Origin: Oscillatoriales cyanobacterium
Lineage (GTDB): Bacteria; Cyanobacteriota; Cyanobacteriia; Cyanobacteriales; Microcoleaceae
Direction of reading: 5' to 3'
DNA length: 64,000 nt
Assembly (NCBI GenBank): GCA_004294385.1
Contig: REAP01000012.1
Location: 32,928 to 96,927 of the forward strand
Shown here: piece after piece, positions 1 to 8,453 of the stretch
Numbering within the stretch: the stretch's first letter is position 1
Layout: the number at the start of each line of letters is the position of its first letter
Made by a program: the position numbers and the translations under genes
Notes under the pieces: model-generated
Databases searched by the model: none
Told to the model about the DNA's origin: nothing
The model's input: only the letters and a program-made list of their open reading frames with translations

Positions 1-208
1 TTTTGCGAGCATGAGGCAACAGGCGTTCCCCAGCCAAAGTCAGCTTGGCATGGGCCATGCGGTGAAACAGAGACAAACCGAGTTCAGCTTCCAGTCCCTG
101 CACTTGGCGGCTAATAGTCGATTGAGTGACGCCACACTTCCCTGCTGCTTGCTGAAAGCTTCCGGTTTGGGCAACTGAAAGAAATGCTTGAAGCTGCTCT
201 AAGCGCAT
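1..208 (-). CDS. LysR-family transcriptional regulator, N-terminal part (cut by window edge)
   Basis: The visible 69 codons encode the winged helix-turn-helix of a LysR-type regulator. The protein starts MRLEQLQAF and has the recognition-helix sequence VTQSTISRQV followed by LEAELGLSLFHR, the classical LysR HTH. The start is the ATG whose complement ends at base 208. The effector-binding domain lies outside the window, so the ligand and regulon cannot be named. LysR proteins usually act as DNA-binding tetramers that respond to a small metabolite and often control a neighbouring gene, but the neighbour here is only the HEAT gene upstream on the same strand. Confidence 0.85.
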   Translation of the reverse strand, partial: MRLEQLQAFLSVAQTGSFQQAAGKCGVTQSTISRQVQGLEAELGLSLFHRMAHAKLTLAGERLLPHARK

Positions 209-360
209 GAATTTTTAAGTCTATTTAACATTTGGTGCGATCGTCATCAGTCACTGAATAATAATAGAGACATTAACCGATTTGCGAGTCAAGTTTAGTA
301 GACTTTGATACAGCTAATGATTTAGGATTGCTATACCAATCCTATTTTAGATTAATTCTC
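209..360. other. Intergenic region between LysR and HEAT genes
   Basis: These 152 bp are AT-rich and lie upstream of the lysR ATG and downstream of the HEAT gene stop. They contain TTAATAATAG-like runs but no repeat family, and probably hold the lysR promoter. Confidence 0.4.
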
Positions 361-1674
361 CTACCATTCTTGCAATGCGATCGCAATTCCCTCTCTCAAC
401 CCCAATCCCAGATTATCTTCTTTCAATAAACTTTCTAATTTATGCCTGACCTCACCAGCACCTAGCTGTTTCAGCGCTGATAAACTGTGCAGTCTGACAC
501 TGTTGTCTGGATTTGCCAAGAGTTGAATCAAGACATCTAAGGCTCTCATATCTCCTAATTGACCTAAAGCTAAAGCTAATGATTGTTTGATTCCAGCATC
601 CTCGACAGCCGGATGATTGCTTTCGATAAAATTGATTATAATCTTAGCAGCATCAGATTTTAATTCTGGTTTTGACCATCGCCCTAAAACAGTGACAATC
701 TCTTGACAGACAGTGGGATGTATATGATAATTAGAAGCAATTAATGCTTTTTCTAAGTATTCTAAAGCAGTTGCTGTTTCCATCCAGCTTAAAGCGCGAA
801 CAGTTTCGATTTGCAAAGAAACGGGAGTTATTGCCGATCGCAATAATTCAAATAAAATAGCTGCTGCTGCATCGGTTTTCAGTCTTCCCATCGCGATCGC
901 AGCTTGCTGACAAACCTCCAAACGGATATCCCATAACAAAGGTTTCAGCAAAGTAACTAAATCGAATTCTTCGTCTAGGTACGCACGAACTCCTAGTGCT
1001 CGCACTGCTTCTTTTCTGACTGCTGTGGCCGGGTCTTTCAATGCTGCTACCAATACCGGGGGAATTCGGGAGTCGTGAAAACTACTCAAAGCCTCGATCG
1101 CAGTGGCGCGCACAGCAACTTGAGAATCTGTGACTACACTCAACAGCGGTGTAATGGTTTCACTGCGCCGAATTTGAGCAAGTGCTTCTGTTGCAAATAG
1201 TCGGGAGTCTGCTTGTAATAAAAGAGTTGCTAGGGATGCTACTGCTGTCGGGCCTAAATTCCCCAAGGTTTCCGCTGCGATTTGACTCAAATCTTCGTCG
1301 GAATTTTTGACTAATTTTGCTAAAGCTTCAATTACTTCCGGGCGATTCCCTTCGGGATAGCCAGGCTTCACGAACTTTCCGAGAATACGGGCGGCGAACC
1401 ACTGCTGTTCTATGTCTGCGTCTTCGTCTTCGAGTAGATTAATTAAAGGTGCGATCGCCCCATTTCCCAGATTGGGCAATATTTTCTCAACTTCCCAGCG
1501 GTCTTGAAAATCCCCGTATTCTAAGACTGCGATCGCTAAACTGACAGCCTTCTCTAAATTTTCTGCTTCCAGCGGCTGATGTCCCTTCAGTGGCAATTGT
1601 TGCAAGCATTGGACAAGTTCAGACCAGTTTTGGCGATCGGCAGCGACTTGCGCTTGTTCTAAAATATTAAGCAT
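361..1674 (-). CDS. HEAT-repeat protein (437 aa)
   Basis: The protein is almost entirely alpha-helical HEAT/PBS-lyase-like repeats of about 30 residues. Recurring units such as AVRATAIEALSSF, AVRKEAVRALGVR and SVRLHSLSALKQL each contain the helix-turn-helix with conserved Ala, Leu and Asp/Arg. Such solenoids are protein-interaction scaffolds. In cyanobacteria some are related to phycobilin lyases and phycobilisome-degradation factors, but no lyase residues can be assigned here. There is no signal peptide or membrane segment, so it is probably cytoplasmic. The start is the ATG of MLNILEQAQ. A heptamer repeat (TTATTGG) lies directly upstream. Function unknown. Confidence 0.8.
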   Translation of the reverse strand: MLNILEQAQVAADRQNWSELVQCLQQLPLKGHQPLEAENLEKAVSLAIAVLEYGDFQDRWEVEKILPNLGNGAIAPLINLLEDEDADIEQQWFAARILGKFVKPGYPEGNRPEVIEALAKLVKNSDEDLSQIAAETLGNLGPTAVASLATLLLQADSRLFATEALAQIRRSETITPLLSVVTDSQVAVRATAIEALSSFHDSRIPPVLVAALKDPATAVRKEAVRALGVRAYLDEEFDLVTLLKPLLWDIRLEVCQQAAIAMGRLKTDAAAAILFELLRSAITPVSLQIETVRALSWMETATALEYLEKALIASNYHIHPTVCQEIVTVLGRWSKPELKSDAAKIIINFIESNHPAVEDAGIKQSLALALGQLGDMRALDVLIQLLANPDNSVRLHSLSALKQLGAGEVRHKLESLLKEDNLGLGLREGIAIALQEW

Positions 1675-1730
1675 AGTTTTTGTTATTGGTTATTGGTTAT
1701 TGGTTATTTGTTACATAAATCAATTATATT

Positions 1731-1909
1731 GTGGAACAGGCATCTTGCCTGTTACATCAATTGTATTGTATTGTGGAACAGGCATCTTGCCTGTTGATAT
1801 ATTAGCCACTCACAACTTATATATAATTATATTGTGGAACAGGCATCTTGCCTGTTGATATATTAGCCTGTTGATATATTAGCCACGGGCAAGATGCCCG
1901 TGCCACAAT
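1731..1909. repeat. Cluster of four REP-like palindromes
   Basis: Between the HEAT gene and the CruP-like gene are three direct copies of TTGTGGAACAGGCATCTTGCCTGTT (near 1731, 1772 and 1832) and one inverted copy with a compensated stem (CACGGGCAAGATGCCCGTGCCAC, near 1883). The core is a short stem around a TCT/AGA loop. The TGATATATTAGCC flank is also duplicated. No gene is visible in 1675-1916. Confidence 0.85.
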
Positions 1910-1916
1910 TGATCAC

Positions 1917-3482
1917 TTAATAATCACCTCCAGCGCCATATTCCCAGGCTTCAATTAATCGGTGAAAATAATATTGTTGTTCCAGTGACAACTTTTTTAA
2001 CTGCGGTTCTAGAGCTTTACCCAAAGGCTGTAATCCCGTATAAATTCCTAAATTAACATAATGAACCATCCAATCTAATAAATTAGCTACTCCCACCTGT
2101 GGGATAATTTTCATAACCAATCCCGGATTGCTAATTGCCGTTTTCAACAGAGTTTTTGACAAAGCCGGAAACAGCACAATATCCTGAAGAAATGGTTTGA
2201 GTACAGGTTCTCCCAACTCTTCCATTACCTCAAACACACCAGACAAAAGTTGATTAATTTGATTGGGCTCTATTTTCTGATTCATCGCAGCACTCATCGA
2301 GCGCTGAAACAACCAGGTGACAGATAGATTTGGCTGATATGGTTGCAAAAGTGCGATCGCATTTTGATTGAGACTATCGCTTCTCAAAGCTTCATCAATT
2401 CCCAGAGTCAAGCGTTTGAGATGACGCACCATTGCGCCGAATCCTCCGAAACTGAGGGGAGATTGACTCCCACTGCTATCTCCGACTGGCAGAATCCGAT
2501 TCCAAGGGGTTTTGAGAGGACTTTGGCGATAGCAAGGGAAGAATCCGTAGAGTGCTCTTTGAAATTTTAGCTGATTAAGTTCGACGTTTTGATATTGGGG
2601 AAGCAAGCGCAAATAGTCTTCAAATAATGTTTCTAAACTGAATCTTTCTGTGTCGGCATCTAAGTAAGTAAATAGGTAAGTTGTGCGGCCATCTCGTGCG
2701 GGAAATGCTTCCCAAAAATATTGGCACTGATTTTGCATTGGGGTGAATGATGCGAATAGATCGCCAGTGTCATTCTTAGGAAATCCTTGGGCGCAACTAC
2801 CGACTACTAAACACACAGCATCGGGTTTTTTGCCTTGTCTTGCTTGTCGCACAATGGGTGAAAAATGTCCCATCGCATCTAGTAATAATCTGGTTTTAAA
2901 TGAATTTGATTCTGATTCTAGATTTGTATTTTTAGATTCTATTACAATTCCATTTGGGTGAATTGTTGCCGTATTAAATGGTGTATTTTCAAATAGTTTA
3001 CCTCCGGCTTGGAGAAAGCGCTGTTTGAGGGTTTCTAGGAGATAAACTGGGTCTACTCCTATGTTGAGTACATCGCGCACCCAAATGTCTGGTGTATCTG
3101 GAAAGCTGATGCGGGCTGGGTTATATTCGGTAGCAACTGCTTTTTCTATGTCTGCAACTGATAGCAAATTTAGTTCTACGAATGCGTCTAATTCTTTGCG
3201 AGAAATGTTCCATTCTTGATCGCGCCCGCGCAGAGTGCCGCGTTCGAGTAAGGCTACTCGCCAACCTCGCACGGCTAAGGCTGTACCGATTAATATGCCG
3301 AGGGTTGCGCCGCTGATAATTATGTCGAAATCGATGGTTTCGAGGGGCTGTTGGCTGTGTTTGACGGCTTCTGGTATGGGTGCGGTGTTCTGTTTGAGGT
3401 TTTCCCAGAGGCGATCGACTTTTCGTAGGCCTCCGAGGGCATCTCCTGGCAGTTGGGAGAGGATTTGTTCGGTGAGGGACAT
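1917..3482 (-). CDS. cruP: FAD-dependent oxidoreductase, lycopene cyclase CruP-like
   Basis: The 521-residue flavoprotein has an N-terminal dinucleotide-binding fold at about residues 52-82 (DIIISGATLG... then VALLERG). It is followed by the CruA/CruP-type stretch GRDQEWNISRKEL and the IWVRDVLNIGVDP segment, and a second FAD contact around LPVGDSSGSQSPLSFGGFG. CruP proteins are paralogues of the CruA lycopene cyclase in cyanobacteria and plants. They are reported to limit carotenoid-linked oxidative stress rather than to cyclise lycopene efficiently, so the product should not be assumed to be a working cyclase. The start MSLTEQILSQL is the ATG at 3482. The gene stands alone, flanked on both sides by REP palindromes. 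Confidence 0.75.
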   Translation of the reverse strand: MSLTEQILSQLPGDALGGLRKVDRLWENLKQNTAPIPEAVKHSQQPLETIDFDIIISGATLGILIGTALAVRGWRVALLERGTLRGRDQEWNISRKELDAFVELNLLSVADIEKAVATEYNPARISFPDTPDIWVRDVLNIGVDPVYLLETLKQRFLQAGGKLFENTPFNTATIHPNGIVIESKNTNLESESNSFKTRLLLDAMGHFSPIVRQARQGKKPDAVCLVVGSCAQGFPKNDTGDLFASFTPMQNQCQYFWEAFPARDGRTTYLFTYLDADTERFSLETLFEDYLRLLPQYQNVELNQLKFQRALYGFFPCYRQSPLKTPWNRILPVGDSSGSQSPLSFGGFGAMVRHLKRLTLGIDEALRSDSLNQNAIALLQPYQPNLSVTWLFQRSMSAAMNQKIEPNQINQLLSGVFEVMEELGEPVLKPFLQDIVLFPALSKTLLKTAISNPGLVMKIIPQVGVANLLDWMVHYVNLGIYTGLQPLGKALEPQLKKLSLEQQYYFHRLIEAWEYGAGGDY

Positions 3483-3512
3483 CGGGTTTTAATATTGAAT
3501 ATTCAATTAATA

Positions 3513-3784
3513 GTAGAACAGGCATCTTGCCTGTTTTTGAAATCAGCAATTCACAGGCAAGATGCCTGTGCCACAAAATTACACAGGCAAGATGCCTGTG
3601 CCACAAAATTAGACAGGTAAGATGCCTGTGCCACAAAATTAGACAGGCAAGATGCCTGTGCCACAAAATTACACAGGCAAGATGCCTGTGCCACAAAATT
3701 AGACAGGCAAGATGCCTGTGCCACAAAATCACACAGGCAAGATGCCTGTGTCACAAAATCACACAGGCAAGATGCCTGTGTCAC
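3513..3784. repeat. Eight-unit 30-bp tandem array of REP palindromes
   Basis: Eight units of ACAGGCAAGATGCCTGTG plus a 12-bp spacer (CCACAAAATTAC or close variants) repeat with an exact 30-bp period, starting at 3553, 3583, 3613, 3643, 3673, 3703, 3733 and 3763. One opposite-orientation copy precedes them at about 3515. Each unit forms a hairpin with a 7-bp perfect stem around AGA. The array fills most of the 321-bp gap between two genes transcribed leftward. Long open frames read through it on both strands, but their Cys/Leu-rich periodic translations are artefacts of the 30-bp unit. Confidence 0.9.
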
Positions 3785-3803
3785 GGGATTTTGGGAATTA
3801 TGT

Positions 3804-4076
3804 TTAATCAACTGTACTTGCTTCTTCAACCTGTAGCCGATCGCACAAAATGCGATCGCACACAATTGCACCAGTCTCCGCACTCCTCCAAACTTCCAAC
3901 TCAGCTTCCAGTTGCGCTTCAAACAACAAACGTTCTCCCGGAAACACCGTGCGCTCAAAATACCAATCCGAAATATTTGTAATCCGAGCAATTTGAATTT
4001 TGTTAGTGGTATTGATATACCAACACAGAATATTGACAGAACGATCGGAATTTACTGAGTTAATTGTTAAGTTCAT
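3804..4076 (-). CDS. DUF1830 domain protein (90 aa)
   Basis: This small protein matches the cyanobacterial DUF1830 family. It has an N-terminal strand with ILCWYINTT, then IQIARITNISDWYFER, then the signature VFPGERLLFEA, ending in a short variable tail. Length is normal for the family. There is no membrane segment or cofactor motif, and its role is unknown. Its stop codon lies just beyond the 30-bp REP array, so transcripts would run into eight consecutive hairpins. This may matter for 3'-end stability; that is inference. Confidence 0.8.
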   Translation of the reverse strand: MNLTINSVNSDRSVNILCWYINTTNKIQIARITNISDWYFERTVFPGERLLFEAQLEAELEVWRSAETGAIVCDRILCDRLQVEEASTVD

Positions 4077-4222
4077 TTTCTTAACTTGCTTGTGCTATTA
4101 TGCGATTTATCAAGACGTTGACCAAACTCAAAGTAACACACAATTTTTTAAATGGCAAACATTCTGTCATTTGTACTAAATTTTTCAAATATTGAATTGA
4201 TTGTTACGCCTTCTCAATCTAT

Positions 4223-4438
4223 TCACAAAGCCGGTGTAAAAACAGGCTTTCCTAAAGAACAAGATTTCCATGCACCCAGAACAGGTGCATTCAATAATTG
4301 ACACTGACCAACGGAACCTGTTTGCATTTTGTAGTGACTGCAAAAAGTACATTTAGAAATAGCATTGCAGTTACGACTGGCAATTACCAGGTTGGGCTTG
4401 TTTGCGATTACCTTGCGGTCTAGAAGTAGGGTACTCAT
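4223..4438 (-). CDS. Small cysteine-rich hypothetical protein (71 aa)
   Basis: The 71-residue product carries six cysteines and a histidine in a compact pattern: RNCNAISKCTFCSHYK, then GQCQLL, then KSCSLGKP. Such spacing suggests a structural zinc site or a small Fe-S or disulfide protein, but no named family can be assigned. The ATG start (MSTLLLDRK) and freedom from repeat-derived sequence argue for a real gene. It is transcribed leftward, like DUF1830, with 146 bp between them. Function unknown. Confidence 0.55.
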   Translation of the reverse strand: MSTLLLDRKVIANKPNLVIASRNCNAISKCTFCSHYKMQTGSVGQCQLLNAPVLGAWKSCSLGKPVFTPAL

Positions 4439-4713
4439 TAAATTACTTTTTAAATTATCACTCTCAAGTATGACAGTAGGATTTCAATCCCTACGTCTAT
4501 CTAAAGGCTTAATTAGTATGTAATTGTTTTTTAGGGAGCAATCTAAACTAGATCGTTTTCTCTTTATAAATTATAGGGATCAATTTAAAATGCAGTCAGC
4601 AGATGTGAGATACTCGACTTCTTCTATTCCTTCTGCTATAAAAAAAAAATAAGGAATAAAAAGAAACTATGCCCTATGCCCTGTTTGGCCGATGCCCGAT
4701 GCCCAGGAATAAT

Positions 4714-6015
4714 TTATTTGGTCAACGCTATACGATCCTCTAATTTGTCAAATAAAGTCGCCAATATAGTATTGGAAAATAAAAAACCTTCTGGATCGCT
4801 CAACCTCAAATTCCCCGACAGCGGCAACAGTTCAGCTTCATCTGAAATTGCGTGAAGCGAAGCTATTCCGTAGGAAATTGTCCCATCAGCATCCACAACT
4901 TCCACCCACCCTTGCCGCCAATAGGGTTGCAAACACTGCCAAATTTTCTCAACCGTTTTTTGACCGAACTTATCAGCTAACCTTGACAAACTCAACCCTT
5001 CTGCTAAACGGAAACCCAGCATTAGTGTTTCTAACAAAACTTCATTTTCCGACATTGGAAAATCTTGCTTAATTATTTTAGAGTCAGCATCTGGCTGGGA
5101 ATTGATGGGAGAAATAGATCGCACCCATTGATAATATTCCTGAGTTTTGCGAGGTCTTGTCAACCGCACTCCTTCCACATAACTCGCCGCCCCCATTCCC
5201 AAACCATAATAAGCGCGATTTTCCCAGTAAACGCGGTTGTGACGACACTGATAACCGGGCCGAGCATAATTGGAAATCTCGTAATGTTCGTATCCAGAAT
5301 TCGTCAGAATTTCTTGTGCTAAACGGTACATTTGAGCAGCGGTTTCATCTGCTGGCAATGGTTTTTCGCCTGCTTGAAAATAGCGACCGAAAGCAGTTAC
5401 AGGTTCAACAACTAAGTCATAACTCGACAGGTGAGTTGGGGAAATTTTTACTGCGGATTCTAGGGAAGCTTGCCACTGTGCTAAAGTTTGGTGTGGGAGT
5501 CCCGAAATCACGTCTAAACTGAAATTGACAATACCAGCCGATCGCACTATTTCGACTGATTCAAAAATATCAGCTACAGAGTGCGATCGCCCGCAAGCTT
5601 CCAACAATTCATCCTGAAAAGCTTGCGAGCCCAAACTAACTCGATTAACTCCCGCTGCTACATATCCCAACAACTGTTCTAAAGTGAACGTACCGGGGTC
5701 TATTTCTATGGAAATTTCCGCCTCAGCAGCAATGCCAAATTTGCCGTCAAGAGTTTCCAAAATAGTGCTCAACTGACTGACTGAAAGCAGCGAAGGTGTG
5801 CCGCCACCAAAAAAAACGGTCTTCAGGGATTGCCGTAAATTTGGCGTTTCCCGAATTTCCTGACATAGTATATCTACATACTGGATAATTGTGCCTGAGT
5901 TATCGCCATTTTTGCGATCGCCCACCACAAAAACTGGAAAATCGCAGTAATAACAGCGACGGCGACAAAACGGTATATGCACGTAAGCTGAACTGGGAAT
6001 ACCGGAATTTGTCAT
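4714..6015 (-). CDS. hemW: HemW-like radical SAM heme chaperone
   Basis: This is a HemN/HemW-family radical SAM protein. The cluster motif CRRRCYYC (CxxxCxxC) occurs close to the N-terminus and is followed by TVFFGGGTPSLL. The C-terminal HemN domain contains NEVLLETLMLGFRL. HemW proteins bind heme and a 4Fe-4S cluster and deliver heme to respiratory enzymes. They are often mis-annotated as oxygen-independent coproporphyrinogen oxidase. I chose the ATG at 6015 (MTNSGIPSSAYVHIPFC) because it puts the family-typical AYVHIPFC close to the start. An in-frame GTG at 6066 would add 17 residues. The downstream 4439-4713 gap (relative to transcription) contains only GCCCTAT/GCCCGAT heptamers. Confidence 0.85.
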   Translation of the reverse strand: MTNSGIPSSAYVHIPFCRRRCYYCDFPVFVVGDRKNGDNSGTIIQYVDILCQEIRETPNLRQSLKTVFFGGGTPSLLSVSQLSTILETLDGKFGIAAEAEISIEIDPGTFTLEQLLGYVAAGVNRVSLGSQAFQDELLEACGRSHSVADIFESVEIVRSAGIVNFSLDVISGLPHQTLAQWQASLESAVKISPTHLSSYDLVVEPVTAFGRYFQAGEKPLPADETAAQMYRLAQEILTNSGYEHYEISNYARPGYQCRHNRVYWENRAYYGLGMGAASYVEGVRLTRPRKTQEYYQWVRSISPINSQPDADSKIIKQDFPMSENEVLLETLMLGFRLAEGLSLSRLADKFGQKTVEKIWQCLQPYWRQGWVEVVDADGTISYGIASLHAISDEAELLPLSGNLRLSDPEGFLFSNTILATLFDKLEDRIALTK

Positions 6016-6066
6016 TTTTGCTCCCGTCTCCGATTCAAATGTTAAATAATCTGTGTTAAATTTCAC

Positions 6067-6435
6067 TACATCTCACCGAAAAATTGTTATTTCAAATCTA
6101 AAGTTTTTATTAAACTATCATTCATAATTATAGATTATATGACACTTTGTTAACCAAATCACAATGGGTCGATCGCCTATTTCAGTTTAACCACAAACAA
6201 TTTTGAGTAGCAGTAATTCCCGAATAGACCGCCTAGCAGCCCTTTGGAGCAATTTGGTAGATGCGATCCCGCGCGAGTTATGGCGTACAGGGCGATCGTA
6301 TTTACCAAAAATGATAAGTGCGTCAAATAAGTTTATGAAAATTTATCAGTACATATAGCGATATCCGTCCGTGAATAGGAAACAACTATCGCCACTTAGA
6401 AGATATAATGCAGATAAATTCATTAACCTAGAACA
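6067..6435. other. Intergenic region with a -10-like box upstream of the PIN/TRAM gene
   Basis: This 369-bp AT-rich gap separates divergent genes (hemW leftward, PIN/TRAM rightward). A consensus TATAAT at 6404-6409 lies 27 bp before the ATG at 6436 and is a plausible -10 box; no good -35 is visible. A 51-codon frame at 6203-6358 is listed separately. No known RNA motif is recognised. Confidence 0.4.
6203..6358 (+). CDS. Possible 51-aa small protein or coding remnant
   Basis: A TTG-initiated frame encodes 51 residues containing RIDRLAALWSNLVDAIPREL. This has the amphipathic composition of real protein rather than of translated repeats. There is no clear Shine-Dalgarno and the stop is followed by AT-rich DNA. 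It may be a short gene or the remains of a larger one. I recognise no family. Confidence 0.2.
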   Translation: MSSSNSRIDRLAALWSNLVDAIPRELWRTGRSYLPKMISASNKFMKIYQYI

Positions 6436-7518
6436 ATGCTAGACGCAATCATAATTATCTCATTCATAATCGCAGGCGGAGGCATCGGCTTTTACGGAGT
6501 CGAGCTCCTACCGACCAACCTGCTGGAACAAGTTACAAATATACAAGGTTTAAGTTCCGTACTAGGAGCATTTGGAACATTAATCGGCTTCGTGCTGGGA
6601 TTAGTGGCTCAAACCACCTACCGACGAGTAGAAAAGCAATTCCGGGATATGCCGGTGGAAATGTTGCTGACACGCGCGATCGGCTTAATCATCGGACTGC
6701 TAGTAGCTAACTTAATGCTAGCACCACTTTTCCTACTACCAATTCCCCGCGAATTTGGCTTCATCAAACCTCTAGTTGCAGTCTTAGGTAGCGTCATGTT
6801 CGGCTTTACAGGAGTCACATTGACCGACACCCACGGTCGTGCTTTCCTGCGACTGATTAACCCCAAAAGCTTAGACGCAACAGTGTTAATGGCCGAGGGT
6901 ACTTTCAAGCCAGCAAGTGCCAAAGTTGTCGATACAAGCTGTATTATTGACGGCCGAATTGAAAACCTCCTAGAAACTGGTTTTCTAGAAGGTCAAATTA
7001 TCATCCCCCAATTCGTTTTGCAAGAATTACAACTAATAGCTGATTCTGCCAACGACCAAAAACGAGTACGAGGTAGACGCGGCTTAGACATTCTCAACCG
7101 CATCAAAGAAACTTACCCAGAACGAATTCAAATTCACTCTGCTGACTACGAAGAGATTGCGACAGTTGATGCCAAATTAGTCCGCTTTGCTTTAGAGATT
7201 GACGGCATTTTGTTGACCAACGATTACAACTTGTCGAAAGTAGCTACCGTCCAAAAACTGGCAGTTTTAAATATTAACGACTTGACTCATGCAGTGCGTC
7301 CGACTTATTTACCAGGAGACACCATCGACCTCAAAATTCGTAAAGAAGGCAAAGAACCATCTCAAGGCATTGGCTACTTGGATGACGGCACAATGGTTGT
7401 CGTCGAAGCAGGCAGCAGTTATGTTGGTGCAGAAGCCAGAGTAGTTGTTACCAGCGCCTTGCAAACAACCGCAGGTAGAATGATTTTTGCCCGCCCTCAA
7501 GAGTCCCTCATTGCTTAA
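6436..7518 (+). CDS. Membrane-anchored PIN/TRAM-domain protein (360 aa)
   Basis: Residues 1-115 contain about four hydrophobic segments with an unusual membrane topology. They are followed by a PIN nuclease-like domain (about 155-265) with acidic residues in VDTSCIIDGRI, LQELQLIADS and ILLTNDYNLSK. A C-terminal TRAM domain (about 295-355) includes GIGYLDDGTMVVVEAG. This is the YacL-type architecture conserved in cyanobacteria and Firmicutes, presumed to act on RNA at the membrane. The substrate is not known. A TATAAT box lies 27 bp upstream. A 61-codon zinc-ribbon gene starts 6 bp after its stop, suggesting co-transcription. Confidence 0.88.
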   Translation: MLDAIIIISFIIAGGGIGFYGVELLPTNLLEQVTNIQGLSSVLGAFGTLIGFVLGLVAQTTYRRVEKQFRDMPVEMLLTRAIGLIIGLLVANLMLAPLFLLPIPREFGFIKPLVAVLGSVMFGFTGVTLTDTHGRAFLRLINPKSLDATVLMAEGTFKPASAKVVDTSCIIDGRIENLLETGFLEGQIIIPQFVLQELQLIADSANDQKRVRGRRGLDILNRIKETYPERIQIHSADYEEIATVDAKLVRFALEIDGILLTNDYNLSKVATVQKLAVLNINDLTHAVRPTYLPGDTIDLKIRKEGKEPSQGIGYLDDGTMVVVEAGSSYVGAEARVVVTSALQTTAGRMIFARPQESLIA

Positions 7519-7524
7519 AATAAA

Positions 7525-7710
7525 ATGGCTAGAGCAATTAGGATTAAAAATTGCGATCGTTGTTCCCAATCAGCCCTGATTCTCTACCGTGTACGGTATG
7601 ACGAATCGGGGCTGTGGTTTTTTCTATGTCTTAATTGTTGGGAATTTATCAGTGAAAATAATCCTTTTTATGCCTACGGTGGCACTTGGAAAGCTAGCAA
7701 GAAAAAATAG
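7525..7710 (+). CDS. Small zinc-ribbon-like protein (61 aa)
   Basis: The product has paired CxxC motifs, NCDRC near the N-terminus and LCLNC at about residues 35-39, and a basic C-terminus (TWKASKKK). This fits a small zinc ribbon or rubredoxin-like knuckle. It begins 6 bp downstream of the PIN/TRAM stop and is probably in the same transcript. Nucleic-acid binding is a reasonable guess from the fold and the context, but is not shown. Confidence 0.6.
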   Translation: MARAIRIKNCDRCSQSALILYRVRYDESGLWFFLCLNCWEFISENNPFYAYGGTWKASKKK

Positions 7711-7734
7711 TCATTAGACATCGACCATATTTCT

Positions 7735-7760
7735 TGTGGAACAGGCATCCTGCCTGTTCA
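7735..7760. repeat. REP-like palindrome
   Basis: A single copy reads CTTGTGGAACAGGCATCCTGCCTGTTC, with loop TCC instead of TCT. It sits between the convergent zinc-ribbon and Uma2 genes, where it may act as a shared transcription end. Confidence 0.85.
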
Positions 7761-7793
7761 AAACTGGCTTTTCTGGATACCTATTAGTTGAAG

Positions 7794-8366
7794 TCAACCA
7801 AGCCCGATGACATCTTCATATATTGAGGCGATCGCACATTTAAAATTAACACTCTTTAACTCAACTTCTTGCCCTTGAGTATAAGGATAAAGCACCCACA
7901 AACCCTCGGAATTCCGGCGGAAACACTCAACACCAACTTTTTCTTGATTAATTAAGACATATTCTTGTAAACTTTCAGAAGCGCGGTAATCAGCAAACTT
8001 TTCACCTCTGTCAAAACCCGCTGTTGTCGGCGACAAAACTTCGACAATTAGGCGCGGATAGCAAATGAAATCTTCCGCAGCATTTTTATCCCGTTCATCA
8101 CAAGTCACAGCTACATCAGGATAGTAATAAAAACTTGATGTATCGAGCATAACTTTCATATCTACCATGTAAGGTATGCAGCCAGTACCCCGAAGATGAT
8201 TTCTCAGCAAGATTGCTACGTTGAGAGTAACGGTAACATGAGCTTTGCTTGCCCCTGCCATTGCGTAGATTTCACCTTGTCTATACTCGTGTTTGATCGG
8301 GCTGATTTTCTCGCCTGCTAAATAATCTTCGGGAGAGACGTAAGTGCAGCTTTTGCTTACAACCAT
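7794..8366 (-). CDS. Uma2 family endonuclease-like protein (DUF820)
   Basis: The 190-residue protein has the Uma2/DUF820 pattern: N-terminal YVSPEDYLAGE, the central YYPDVAVTCDERD, the strand LIVEVLSPTT and the GEKFADYRASESLQEYVLI helix. These place the PD-(D/E)xK residues (Asp of PDVAV, Glu of VEV) as in restriction-like folds. The family is highly expanded in filamentous cyanobacteria and its role is unresolved; mobile-element or defence roles have been suggested. A second intact paralogue lies at 33551-34108 and a broken one at 39623-40238. Confidence 0.85.
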   Translation of the reverse strand: MVVSKSCTYVSPEDYLAGEKISPIKHEYRQGEIYAMAGASKAHVTVTLNVAILLRNHLRGTGCIPYMVDMKVMLDTSSFYYYPDVAVTCDERDKNAAEDFICYPRLIVEVLSPTTAGFDRGEKFADYRASESLQEYVLINQEKVGVECFRRNSEGLWVLYPYTQGQEVELKSVNFKCAIASIYEDVIGLG

Positions 8367-8453
8367 AAAATCATGAAATGGGTGAGGATTTCATAGTCAT
8401 TATAGCACGCTACATAATATAATGTATAAAGCCTTGCAGCAAAAAACAAGTCA

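Noticed and set aside
3553..3784. CRISPR-like array (30-bp period)
   Set aside because: Spacers are 12 bp and constant, the palindrome itself repeats, and no cas genes are present. It is a REP tandem array.
3121..3991. Long open frames on both strands across the REP array, with Cys/Leu/His-rich periodic translations
   Set aside because: The periodic peptides simply translate the 30-bp unit in several frames; no start signal or family match.
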